DNA of 64,000 nucleotides from Psilocybe azurescens. Its lineage: Eukaryota; Basidiomycota; Agaricomycetes; Agaricales; Agrocybaceae. A program made the position numbers and the translations under genes. The stretch is from NCBI GenBank assembly GCA_023853785.1, contig JAJIRX010000262.1, forward strand, positions 1 to 64,000, in the 5' to 3' direction. The notes beneath the pieces are model-generated. The model did not search any database and was not told where the DNA came from. It was given only the letters and a program-made list of their open reading frames with translations. Positions 26,255-37,875 of the stretch are shown piece after piece. The stretch's first letter is position 1. Each line of letters starts with the position of its first letter.

Positions 26255-27919
26255 GCTAAGGAGGATAGATTAGTGGAGCGTTATGTGGTACCGAGAATGT
26301 GTCTGAGGCTTGAGAAGAGTAGGGCCAGCCAACAGTCGACAACGCTAAAAATCCAGTTTGAAGTTTGCACCGCGTCGCGCACGATAATGGGACAACAGAA
26401 ACGAGAGCGACTGGGCACGACGACAACGAGAACGAACGTGGTCACGTGGGTGCATGCCTTTCGGAAAGAAAAATCTCGAATCGGAATTGCGAGATTGTTC
26501 GCAAAGGAGAACGCGCACCCTCAACAATCAAGATTATAAATTTGCATCAATACTAGACGCTCCATTGCGACAAACGTCAATTGCGACGATGTGCTGAACG
26601 CGTACCATGCGCCCTCTCGGGTGCCTCGCACTGGACGGTGCTAGTAAAAGCAAACGTCTGCAAAATAATGATGCATATGACACGAATGAACTCTCGACAG
26701 GTGCATTACATGCAGCAGCGCCACTAGTACCTAACCCAGGATGTCTTCACAAAAGGAGTTGACAAAAAGCCTACACTTGACAGCTTGCTCCGCGCCCCTT
26801 GTCCCCGCCCGCTTCCCGCTGCGGCTCGCATGCGCTCGATATTGACCAGCCCGCACCCCTATATATTGAGTATCCTAGCATATCGCTCCGCTTGGCTCGC
26901 CAATCTGCGAGAACCTCCCCGCTCGAGGGTCACTCCGCAGCCTGTAACTTACTGGGCTCTCTTGCAAGAGTCCGAGGACAATCCAGATAGCAGATCGAAA
27001 TGAAATCACACCGCGAGCAGAAACGCACCCGACGCTTATTAGCTCGCGACTTTTCAATGAAAATCGTGTCATACAGCCACAATCTATGTAGCTATATTCA
27101 ACGAGCCGACTTGAAGAAGCAGTACGCGTCACTCAGATCCTCGGAGCCGTGGCACGCGAAACCCGCCTGGATTCGCAATCTAAACGCAGAGACGCAGAGC
27201 TTCTGATCATGATCTACAGTCCTACGATCGCTGATCCGCCGGCACCCCCTTGCTCGTTCCTCGTCCTCGAACCTGCTTCGACTGGGGATGATGCATGATG
27301 AGGCAGCCGCCGGGATCGATGATAGGCGCCCATAGCCCCATTCTGATCCCCACAACGACGCAGAGAACCAAAAATGGCAACGTAATTTCATACCTATACT
27401 TACTTACACTTGCAAGCACCCGAAAGGTAGATCATAAAGTGCATTCACGCGTATCGTATCAAGCCATGTCTAATAAAATGTCTAGAGGAACCAAAATCGC
27501 GGGTAGGTTAGGGTCGGGGGCGATGGGTGATGGGTGACGAGGAGTTGGGGTATTTTTGTGGTTGATGAGGCGATCGTGATGTGATGGAGATGGTAATGAT
27601 GATGAGAATACATATAAGAGGAATGGATGGACGAAATGGAGAGGAGAAAACAGAAGATCCGATCTTTGAGCTAGCTACATGTATGCATTGTAATATGTGT
27701 GTCGTATGTATATGCGGGGGATGAAGAGACAAGATATGGCACACAAAAGAGCGGAGGCAAAAAAGAAACGGGAAAGGGGACAGAGGAAAGGGGAATGCAT
27801 TTTACAACAAGAAAGACGCAGTAAAAAAGTAGGTAGGTATTGTAAGACGGATGGGTGCAAAACAAAACAAAAAATCGTAAAGATGCGCGCGTGAAGAGCA
27901 GTCCGTTCTAATTGCCTCT
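26255..27919. other. Intergenic downstream of ARB1
   Basis: No gene recognised. Only short overlapping ORFs occur. The part nearest 27.5-27.9 kb is purine-rich on the plus strand and probably includes the ARB1 3' UTR. Confidence 0.5.
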
Positions 27920-30397
27920 TTACGTTCTTGACTTGGTAGCCGTCTTGCTGATCAGCTTCGCCTTTTCGATAGCGGCCATACCTATTCATTCACATCACCC
28001 ATACCCATCAGCACACTGAGGAACAGAAACGAGGCCGACTGAACGGGGAGAAAAAACGCACTCTGCTTGACCAAATTCCTCTTATAATCGACGATGCTGA
28101 TATCGGCCTTTGTCAGGTTCTTGATCGTCTTATCGGCGACCTCCCAGAGCTCCTCGGCGACCTGGCTGATGAGACCTGTTGTTATTTGGGATAATGGTTA
28201 ACCATGAAGCCCCATCAAAATCAAAGAGAAAAAAGACGCACGGAAATCGTGCGACACGATCACAACACCACCCTCGAACTCCTTGATAGCCTTGGCGAGC
28301 GCGTCGATCGACTCCATGTCCAAATGATTCGTGGGCTCGTCCAGGAGGAGGATGTGCGGGTGCTCCATCGCCAGCTGCGCAAACACAACACTATTCAAAA
28401 AAAAAGCACACAAGGCATCAGAACAGAACAAAACATAACAAAACAAGACCGAAAAAAGCAACCCACCGATTCCTCAACCCATCACTCAGCTGCTTAATCG
28501 GCGCCGTCTGGTGGCTCCCGCTCAGCCCAAAGCGGCCGAGCTGCGCGCGCCAGAACATGATGTCCTTCTCCGGGTACTTTATCCCGAAGAGGCTCTGGAA
28601 GTACTCGATCGGGCTCTTCTCGTACGGGAGCTGGTCCGCGCTGTGCTGCGAGTACTTGGCGAGCTTCAGCGCCGCGTGCTTGGAGATCGTGCCCGCGCAG
28701 GGCTGCAGCGCGCCGGTGATGAGGTGCAGGAGCGTGGACTTGCCGGTGCCGTTCGCGCCGAGGATGGCGATGCGTGAGTCCATGCTGCACGCAGGGAGGG
28801 CGTGACGTCATTAGTAAATATACATTTTTCGTCTTGGAGAGGAAAGGGGGAGGACGTACTCGATACCGAACGAGAGGTTCTCGTACAGATAATCCGCCTT
28901 CTTGCCAGAGTACGAGAAGGCGACGGTGTCAAACGCGATGATGGGTGGAGGGAGCTTGCGGATGTCTTCGAAGTTGAATCTGTGGGGTAGATACGCGAAG
29001 GTATGATGAGATTGGAACGAGGGGAGGGAAATAAGGAGACAAGGAAAACGCACCGCAGAGCCTTGCCGACTTCGATCTTCTCGATGAGGCCCGCAGCCTC
29101 CATCTTGTCGATGATCTTCTGCTTGGACTTGGCCTGTCTGACGAGATTGGCGTATGTTCCAGCCGAAGCGATGAATCTGTGGGAAGTAAATAAGTCAGCA
29201 GCAGTCACAAGCGATTTTATTAAAAGTAAAAAGGACGTTACTTTTTAATGTGTGCGATTTCCTCCTGCTGCTTGTGGTACGCCTTCATCTGATTGACCTC
29301 GTTCTCCTGCTTCGTCTTGACATATGCTGAGTAATTACCCTTATAGTAGAGCAGCTTCTTCTTATTCGTCAGGTCCATGATATCCGTGCACACCGAGTCC
29401 ATGAAATCCTGGGAATGGGACGTGATCACCAAAATATGGTTGTACGTCGACAGATATGCCTCGAGCCACACCACCGCGCCCAGATCCAAGTGATTCGTCG
29501 GCTCGTCGAGGAGCAGCAAGTGGGGCTTGATGAACAGCGCACGGGCGAGGGCGACGCGCATGCGCCATCCTCCGGACATGTCCTTCGTGGGCTTCTTCAT
29601 CATCGTCTGGGAGAAGCCGAGCCCGTGCAGGATGCTGCCCGCCTTGGCCTCGAACGTGCTCGGGTCCATCTCCTCGAGCTCCTCGTACGCGAGGTCGAGC
29701 GCGGCCTCGTCGACGTCGTCGGCGACGGAGAGCTCCTCGATGTACGCCTCGAGCCGGGCGACCTTGGCCTTTGCGGAGGCGACGATGAAGTCGACGGCGT
29801 TCACCTCGGAGGGCTCGGCTTCGCCGCGCACGATGTAGATGTCGATGTGCTCGGGGATATCGATGTCGCGCTCAGCGATCGATTGGAGGAATGTCGACTA
29901 TAAGAGGTGCGATTAGCGGATTGCGATGGAGTGGGAGGATGATAGATACCTTTCCGGAACCGTTTTCACCGAGGAGACCGTACCGCTGGCCATAATTGAG
30001 TGCGATCTCAGCGCCCTCGATGAGCAGACGACCGTGGAAGGACAGGGTATATTGATCGATTTTGATATCTCGGCCCTTGATATCAGACACCAGCACTCCA
30101 GCCGCACTCCTACATCACATCCATTTCGGTGAGCACAGATCTTTCCCGATGATAAGAGACCCAGGGAAAACGCACCTGTCGGTCGCCAAGTTGAGCTTCG
30201 CCATCGACAGCAGATCCTCCTGGCTCCCCGACTTGCTGTTCATGCCCGACATGCTCGTGAGCGGGGTGCTGGCGCCGTTCACAGACCCAGCAGGGGTCGA
30301 GTTGGAGGAGCGAGTCGTCGCCGCCGTTCGAGACGCCTGCGTTCTTCTTTGCGGCCTTTTCAGCGAGACGTTTTTGTTTTGAAGCAGAGGGAGGCAT
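27920..30397 (-). CDS. ARB1: ABC-F ATPase Arb1 (ABCF2 type), one frame break
   Basis: Soluble twin-cassette ABC-F protein that in yeast shuttles between nucleus and cytoplasm in 40S/60S ribosome biogenesis. The start is [19 protein letters not shown] at 30397. Cassette 1 has Walker A GENGSGKST (split by an intron), signature MSGGWRMR and Walker [14 protein letters not shown]. The ABC-F linker follows ([20 protein letters not shown]). Cassette 2 has GANGTGKST, the variant signature LSDGLRNR and [13 protein letters not shown], then VIVSHDF. The end reads [25 protein letters not shown] with TAA at 27920-27922, the AGT serine codon being formed across the last splice. Between about 30293 and 30340 the N-terminal frame shifts by one base; dropping one C from the C4 run (30293-30296 on +) links the start to [14 protein letters not shown] and on to [10 protein letters not shown]. 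As this gene should be essential, an assembly indel is likely. Confidence 0.9.
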
Positions 30398-30684
30398 GGT
30401 CGTGGTTGTAATGGAATGAAATGTAAGATAAAGAAAAAGTGAATAAGACCAATCGATGACTTGTCCCAAACAAAAATTTCGATAAGATCGGTCGGACTTT
30501 GTAATTATGTGGCTGTGCATATTTATAAATGGAAATGACGCCGATCTTGGCGGACTTTTGTCTCTCCACAACACCCCTAATAAGTCACTTTGAGTATCGT
30601 CTAGCTAGTACATACCATTCACGTTTATGAGTCTAGTGATCGTTTGGTCGTTCCCTGGTTCCACTCAGAATCATCGCTCAAAAT

Positions 30685-30915
30685 TCACTCGTCGTCGTCG
30701 CCGTCAGCCCACCCTCCCATCTGATACATAGGAACATGATTTATATCCATCCACACCTCAAACACTTCCTTCGTGTTCTTCAACAGCGTCTGGTTAACGA
30801 TAAGTACTCCTTTCCAAACACTTGAACCCTCTCCTCATCCCCATCACTACTCAGCTCAAACCCTGCCGCGATCGTATTGAAGTTGAATCCGATCCGGAGC
30901 TTCTGGAGGCTGCCA
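30685..30915 (-). CDS. Unrecognised coding fragment
   Basis: Two short segments in adjacent frames look coding on the minus strand: SLQKLRIGFNFNTIAAGFEL near 30840-30915, and VLIVNQTLLKNTKEVFEVW ending with an acidic tail and TGA at 30685-30687. They may be one exon broken by a single-base indel. No domain recognised. It lies head-to-head with ARB1, whose start is about 290 bp away. Confidence 0.3.
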
Positions 30916-31519
30916 AATAGGGCAGGGCGAGGTGAGCTGCACAGTGCTCAAGGTTGTGGCTCGTGGACGATGCATGCGTTGACTTCGTATGAATCGTATG
31001 ATTGGAGTTTGCAGTGGAGCGGGTGCGATATGGACAGCGAAATGTCTCCAGCTAGCTCCCATGTTGTTCTCTTCTGATTAGAGGTAACTGGAGCAATGCA
31101 ATGTCTGGCAAAAACGGGCATGACTCCAACTGCTTACCGTAGACACTAAACACGAGGTTCAGGACTTGCAGAGAGAGGACCTCAACGAGAAGGTTGTTCA
31201 CCGTGTCGATGCAGGTTGGCCCTTGGGTTGCTGACACTGATGATGGTGAGTGTTGTGAGGTACGAAAACAGTTTTGTGAGTGATAACAGCGGCTGGTGAC
31301 CACTGCAACACAGACGAGTGAGGTCATTAAAAAAGACATAGCTATCCACATATAGAGCAGCGAATCAAGAAAGACGTCTTTGCACGTTCCAACAAAAACA
31401 TTATCAACATCCTTCGTAGTCGTCCTCGAAATAAGGATCCGAGCTGATGGACATATGCTCCCTTGACCTTAGAGCGTCATAACATTGTACAAGGTATGCC
31501 TTTGATGCGCCCAAACGTT

Positions 31520-32015
31520 AGCCTGTCCAACTCGATATTGCGCCAAAGATCAGTGAGGGCTCGTTGCTGGCCAATGCAGAAGTTCTTTCATTCGGCACCT
31601 TGCTGCCGTCCACCAGACCTCGTCTTCTGATCCTGCGTCAGCATGAAGTTTCGGCGAAACCCAGTCTCAGAGCGAGGAGCGCGACATTTCAAGTTCGACC
31701 AGGATTCAGAAGGCATTATTAAGATTGTACGACAGCGGTGCGCCATCGAGAACCATCTTTCATGCTGAACGAGGTCGCGAAGTCTGCGATTCCCGGCAAC
31801 CTCGTCGAAAATATTCTTCCCGTCCCCTATAATTTGCTCCGAGGGGGTCAGCCGTTGGGACGCTCTTTTACGCCCATGCTCTCTGCTGGTCGTGATAACC
31901 GAAAAGCGGGTTCGGTTGGAGTAAACGCAGAGTCGGTGAGGTAGGACCTAGGCTGTTGGCGGCATCGGTTAGAATAGTGTCCAAGAGCTCGAAGGGTAAA
32001 TCTGGCAGTAGTTGC
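31520..32015 (-). pseudogene. F-box protein remnant
   Basis: Pieces of an agaricomycete F-box protein are visible in different frames on the minus strand. LLPDLPFELLDTILTDAAN (about 31945-32012) is an F-box core. ALTDLWRNIELDRL (about 31520-31565) resembles the LW-x-N-I element that follows the box in these proteins. Stops lie between them and no continuous gene can be drawn. It lies just downstream of an intact F-box/LRR gene on the same strand, so local family expansion and decay is a reasonable inference. Confidence 0.45.
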
Positions 32016-32412
32016 TGAAAGATGTGGTTGGCAACGATTTGAGTCATGACTTGGATTATACTCTGTGGCAGTCGTATATAGTTTTGCAGAAGGAGGAAAC
32101 ATAAAATGAGTCTCTTTCACCGTATGAAGTCCCTGAATAGTGACCAGAGTCTCATTTCCAAGCATTTCCAGCCGTAGAACTTCAACGGGAGATTTAAACG
32201 CCTTGCGTTTATTACACACTGCCATCGCTGTGGACCTCTATGTAACTGTTCTGGACGATTATGATTGACATACAGGTCCTAGCTATTCATAGGTAGCTAC
32301 CTAAGTTAATGAAAATACAAAGATAAGAACAAAAGAACAAAAGACGCAAACAATGTCGGCCCCAGCCTACAGGAAAAATCTTACTACTGATGCACGAAGG
32401 ATGACCGTAAGT

Positions 32413-33981
32413 TCAGTTGTACGAAATATCGACATTTGGATCGTCCGCGTTGATGTAATTTGAGAGTATGCCCTTGGACACATCCTTATGCGCCGAGATA
32501 ACAAGGAGCGATTCGTCCTCATAGATACAGCTGACACAGTCAAGTTCTTCATAGTGTGGGTCCCTTACGGGGTCCTCCAATGTCAGCCTCTTTGGCTGAG
32601 CATACATCACGAACCAGCTCAGAGGCAAGGCGAACTGGACAGAATGGATAGCGATGGAGCTCAACGACGGAAGGAAGGGTCTAGCAGCATAGCTGTCCGT
32701 CGCGTCCTGGGCCTGGCCGTCTTCGTGAAGGAGTCTGTCGATGATGGGTATGGAGCGCGAGTTTGAGATACGAAGCGTAATGTCTTCGACAGAGTCCATC
32801 GTCCGTAACGCGCGACCTAAATCGCTGAAGAAGATATCGCGCGCACTTAATTTGAAGGTGCGGAGTTTGCATTCTGATGCCAGTATAAAGTCTGCAATTC
32901 CTTGGCCTGGTTTGCTTCCAGGGGCGCTCTTCTCCTTCCATCCGACGGTGAGAGTCTCCAGTCGCGGAGCAGTAAGGAAAGACATAAATCGTACAGGACA
33001 CTCCGCTCCATTCATAGTGAGTTCTCGTAGCTTAGGCATCGACAAGCGCGTCCCCTTACGCACAGGAAGACGACGAGAGGGGTGAGGCGATCTGGATAGC
33101 TTCAAGTTGCATACTTCGACGAATAGCGAGGCGGCGAGGATGTCCAGATAGTCAGATGCTTCAGAGTAAACGCCGTCCAGTTTCAAATGAGTGAGTTGGT
33201 GCCACGGAACATTTATTCCGCCTTCGAAGCCTTTGTGAATTCTGTCCTCCACTTCAATCGTAAGACGCGTCAGGAAGGATAAACCCCTAAGAGAAAGCCC
33301 GCAGATTCTCATCTCCTCTACGCCCTTCTTGGAACGAAGTTTGATTTCCTCCAGTCTCGGAAACTCTTCTCTAGAGTGTCGCTTCATAAGAATAATCATA
33401 ACCGAGGGTCCAGTTCGGAGAGACCTCCATTGATTCTTGTTGGGAAGTTCCTTGAGAACGCGGTTGGATTTGTAGAAATGACCGCCATTGAAGCCATAGT
33501 CGACAGTAACGTCTATTGGAAGTGGCCGTGCACGTTCAAAGTGTCGTGCAATACGAGCAGCATCTTTGATCTGAATGCTCCCTCGTGGCTCATCGTAGTA
33601 CAGCTTGACATCGATATTGTTCCAATGATGCGCAAAATATCCGGCGACGATGTTCCAATTGTAGCACACAAGTATATAGGCCGCAAGCTCCCTCCTGTCC
33701 TCCGCATTATAGCCAAAGATCCTCGCCCATAGGGCATCCGATAGCTTTCTAACCGCAGACAGGACGGACGTGTACCTGTTTCGGATCTCCGTCAGCGTCT
33801 TCTTCTCTTTACGAATTTCTTCTCTTCTTGCTTGGCTCCTATATTTTAGTGTGCGATGCGGTTTGGAAAGATCGCTGTCGATATTTTTGATCGTGGAAAG
33901 TATGATTGGGATAACAGAGGGATCAGGTTCAACGTTGGAAATGAGGAGGGTTGGGATATCCTTGGAGTCAACGATCGGCAT
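32413..33981 (-). CDS. F-box/LRR-like protein
   Basis: Single open exon of 522 aa from the first true ATG (MPIVDSKDIPTLLISN, 33981) to the stop at 32413. A basic, probably coiled segment (residues about 45-75) precedes a degenerate F-box (residues about 79-122: RKLSDALWARIF, then VCYNWNIVAGYFAHHW). The rest carries irregular leucine-rich segments such as FPRLEEIKLR, LTRLTIEVED, QLTHLKLDG, MPKLRELTMNG and APRLETLTVGW. Such proteins are usually substrate adaptors of SCF ubiquitin ligases; agaric genomes hold large, fast-evolving sets of them. The target is unknown. No frame break. Confidence 0.75.
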   Translation of the reverse strand: MPIVDSKDIPTLLISNVEPDPSVIPIILSTIKNIDSDLSKPHRTLKYRSQARREEIRKEKKTLTEIRNRYTSVLSAVRKLSDALWARIFGYNAEDRRELAAYILVCYNWNIVAGYFAHHWNNIDVKLYYDEPRGSIQIKDAARIARHFERARPLPIDVTVDYGFNGGHFYKSNRVLKELPNKNQWRSLRTGPSVMIILMKRHSREEFPRLEEIKLRSKKGVEEMRICGLSLRGLSFLTRLTIEVEDRIHKGFEGGINVPWHQLTHLKLDGVYSEASDYLDILAASLFVEVCNLKLSRSPHPSRRLPVRKGTRLSMPKLRELTMNGAECPVRFMSFLTAPRLETLTVGWKEKSAPGSKPGQGIADFILASECKLRTFKLSARDIFFSDLGRALRTMDSVEDITLRISNSRSIPIIDRLLHEDGQAQDATDSYAARPFLPSLSSIAIHSVQFALPLSWFVMYAQPKRLTLEDPVRDPHYEELDCVSCIYEDESLLVISAHKDVSKGILSNYINADDPNVDISYN

Positions 33982-34635
33982 GTTTACAGAACGCGGTGTG
34001 GGGAACTTGGGAAGAACATAAACGGGAGCCTCCAACGACGCGTCCAGCTTATATAGATGTTGAGATTGATGTGCCACGCGTGAGGCTCTAATAAATAGGC
34101 CACCACACCAGGATGCCACCGTATTTTTTCATTGTTCAACGAACTGGTCGATTTATCCGAAAAGGCCACATCACAAAGCGCCATCAAACGACAAACTAAT
34201 GAGAGGGTCTTATCGCGCAACACATTGAGTGTAAGCAGCATATAAACTTAACAACACAGTCGGCGTACAGGACATCAAGGCTCTATAAGATACGCAAAGG
34301 ACTCAAGCCTCAAGGGAATGCGATGCCAGTGCAGCAAAGGCTAGCGAAGATCAATCGACATTCGGATCAAACCATCTGGGCGTTGGAGCTCGGAAGCATT
34401 CTATTAATAGTCAGAATATCCGCACTGCGCAGCCATGTGAACAGATGTCGTGCCACTGTGTTGCAAACCAAGAACGCTTCACAATGGGGAGTTTACAGTC
34501 GATTGTGACACATAAAGATGCATGAAGCATTACAAATCTCATGATATGTAGTCATTTGAGTACGTAGGTCCTTCCTGCTCACTAGTATGATAAATCAATG
34601 TGCCAAGATGCGGAGTTGAGCAAACGCACTCTGTG

Positions 34636-35117
34636 TCATGAGTCTATCGATCTTTTCCTCTCTTGGCCGTTGGTCGTCTTCAGTCCAACACCGGCCAAAA
34701 AGGACATCCTCATACTTGCACCAGCATAGACGAACCCTACACTCCCCACATCATCGCATTCCATTCCCAGAATTTCCAAAAGACATCGCTCCCCGCAGGC
34801 GCCATCGTGACCAAATGCCCAAAATCAGCTACCAGCAGGCCCATCAGAAGCTTTCGCCACGTCACAATGGATGTCGTTGATGACAAAACGAAGTGTTCGT
34901 TCAAGGCAAAGAGAAGGTATAGATTAGCAAGCTGAAGGAGTGCCATGCTCGTTTGTGCGGGAAGTATATCGGTTGGATGCTCGTGTCTGAAGGAGAGGTC
35001 CTTGAGGTAGTCTTCCTGTCTGAATGCGGCGTAGTACGCCCCAGCAAGTGCAGATATAGGCTCGATGTAGAGGAAGAATATTTTATAAACTAAGGGGATG
35101 CTCAATTGAGGGGCCAT
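34636..35117 (-). CDS. DUF7704-like four-helix membrane protein, one frame break
   Basis: Small integral membrane protein. The start is MAPQLSIPLVYKIFFLYIEP at 35117. The pattern YKIFFLYIEPISALAGAYYA, then a central TSMALLQLANLYLLFALNEH helix and LLMGLLVADFGHLVTMAP fits the fungal DUF7704 family, whose function is unknown. The frame stops at 34737 directly after FWEWNAMMWGV, but the next frame continues GFVYAGASMRMSFLAGVG to a stop at 34636. Adding one base near 34737-34742 gives MMWGVVGFVYAG and a 483-nt frame (160 aa). Either an assembly indel or a recent truncation of the last helix. Confidence 0.65.
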
Positions 35118-37875
35118 GATACGGTGGCAGGTGAGAAAGGCTTCAAATTTGAACGTCAAAGCATTCCGAGTATATATACATATCCATGTCCAAAATCCAT
35201 TAATAGACTCCTGGTCGACAAGGGTACTGTGCCTAGGGCCGAAACATAGGCTGGTGTTTCCACACTGGATCGGATGATTCGGCCATTCGGGGGCATAGAG
35301 CGGATCACAACCACCGAGCCACCGAAACGACAGTTAACATTCACATTCAGCATTGAACGTCAACATTCGACTGAGATCCACTTTCTGCTACCAATCACTC
35401 GGAGGTATAAGTGTCATTTATTCCATTCGTACGTCATACCTTCGCTTTTACGTTCTTCTCAGCAAATTTTTAACTATTGGCATTTCCTGAATTCTTAGGA
35501 TTATTTACCCGAGGACGCTTAACATGCCTGATCGACTATCCGTTACTAATCTGTAGAACAACGACAGGATTTCTCCTTTACCCGCAGATGACCACATGTA
35601 CGTCCTTCAGCTTTATTTTCTCTCGTTCTCCTTGCGTACGTCAATTAGCTCTTTGAGAGCATGAGCGCAAAATGGCCTATTACTGAGAAAGATGGTTCCA
35701 TGGATTCATTCGATTTAGATCTAATAGCATGGTTCAGCTCATTTAAATTTGGCGTAAGTATTCTCGTGTGGTTAACACCACTAAGTTAGTATCGCTGAAG
35801 ACCTTGATACTGAGTCGTATTCTGACCCATTTAGCCCGCACCGTATAACAATATTTCGATTTCTCAGTACTTACCGGTCAATGTAAACATCATGATGTCT
35901 TCAATATTTCCGCGCTTATCATTCATCCAGTGCAGGTGAGATGCAGGAGGGAGTTCATATCAAGCCTTACACTACAGCATGGCCTTTAGTGGCTTTCGGG
36001 GTAGGCTCGAGGTCGCCTCCAGGATCCTTATTGGTCATCCTTTGTCCTCGACCAATCTCCTCGCTACCAATGTCTCGTATAATTGAAAATCTGATTCATT
36101 GGTGATGTTAAACGCCTGTAACCGTCAACTGGCGTTGTCAACCTTCTGGTAAGAGACGCATCTGGTCAATTTGTGTACGCTGCAACCGTCTTGAAGTTTA
36201 TTGGTCAAGCCTTCTGCGATTCCTTGCCCAATTCCCTCGCACACATCTCATAGACAAGCATGGAGACTGTCACCATGTATCTTGTCGCACAATTCCCACG
36301 AATAAACACGGTATATCTGTCTCGAGAAGTGCATCAACGATGTACAAGGCGACATCATGTTGTCGGAATGAAGTAAATAGTTCGACTGATAGATGTAGAC
36401 GTCCTTTGGACCCTAAGTCCTGGATGATAGGATGGATCATGGATCATGGGTCCAGAGAAGTGTAAAGTATTTTGACTGTATACTGGTAATGTAGTCTGAG
36501 CGCGAGCAGGACAGAGGAGATGGACATTAAAGAAGAGAATTCAGTAGGCCGTTTATACGAATTTATACAGACCTTTCCAGCCGAATGTGGAAGATGTAGT
36601 AGCTGATTGACTTCGAGAATGCTAGGTGACCGGCCAGTCATGTATTTTTTGCGACTTTTTATGTTGTTGTGCCACCGAATTAACGTGGCAGTGATGCCAA
36701 GAATGGTTAACTTCGACTTCGTTACCTCAGTAGCAGTAGGCCGCTTGATTGCTACTACGGTATTCTCCCCACCACTAAAAATATCTAAAACTCTAATGGG
36801 ATTTAATTGAAAGCCTGGCGTCACCAGACTCACTGAGAGTCACACAGAGAATGACAGAACCACAACATATCGATAGAACAACTGCCTGGGTTACAGGTGT
36901 GTACGGTACATAAGGTAAGAGAGAAGTTGGTGTCGGAAGGAATGGGATCGCGGTCACGTGTACCTAAATGTGGAAGATAAGATAATATGGAAAGGGGCTG
37001 TGGTAAGACTTGGGGCACCAGGCCCACGTTAACGGCTAAAGAAAAGAGACCTCCCCCATTTACGAAAATATGTCGGAAATAAGTATGATCGGTTTGATAC
37101 TTGATCATGAAATGGAGAGTGGTGCCACCCATTTTAAAAAAGGAATCCCACGTGGGCTTAGACAGCAGTGCGAGCGCCTGAGTGTGCAGTCAAACACGTG
37201 ATGTGAATTTGTACCATATCAGGATGCCTATCACACGACGGGCAAACAAACCAAAATAACATATCCCGGATCCATCTTCTATTTGCCCTTCATTCTCTCT
37301 AGCGGTGTTGCAGCAATTCTACTCTTATCTCTAATCGCCCATTGTCGATATGAGGGTTATATCATGGGAACTCAAACGAACTCGGTCATTTGCCGGTAAT
37401 CATGAACTTTGAAGTGTACGCCGAGAACTAGAACGTGAAAACTGAACGCTGGGATAACAATAACCAGTTCTTTTATCATCCCAATCGGCAACCGGTCATA
37501 TCTCACTATCGAACTAATGCTTCTTACTTACATACTCAATTCACCTACAAAAAGATCTCCATACGTAGCTCAGAGGACGTGGGTCACTGGTGGCACAAAA
37601 TTGCGGTCCTGAGGTAGGTACTTCATCTGAACTTTCCTAAAAGCTACAAGCTCAAAGGGTTACCGCTTTATCGTCAGCTGACTCCTGGATCACTGTAAAA
37701 GTGAAATGCAGGAGCCACCGGTGAATTCGTTCGAGCTATACATTCAACCCTGCGCTGGTTTACGTTAGGGCATGAAAACGCCGACGTACGGCCAGAGAAT
37801 AGGATATATAATCCAGTTTTCAAATCGTACGATGCAATATAAACTCGAGCCACAGTATACCTCCAGTTCTCGACA
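35118..37875. other. Intergenic, about 2.7 kb
   Basis: AT-rich DNA with stops in all frames. No gene, RNA or repeat recognised. The last part includes the P450 promoter. Confidence 0.5.

Noticed and set aside
28511..29903. Plus-strand ORFs of up to 162 aa
   Set aside because: Antisense to the ARB1 cassettes; caused by GC-rich codons on the coding strand.
30290..30365. Intron in the ARB1 N-terminus explaining the frame change
   Set aside because: Available donors are weak (GTCTCG) and the nearby AG acceptors give the wrong phase.
32488..33085. Plus-strand ORFs of 92-114 aa
   Set aside because: Antisense to the F-box/LRR gene.
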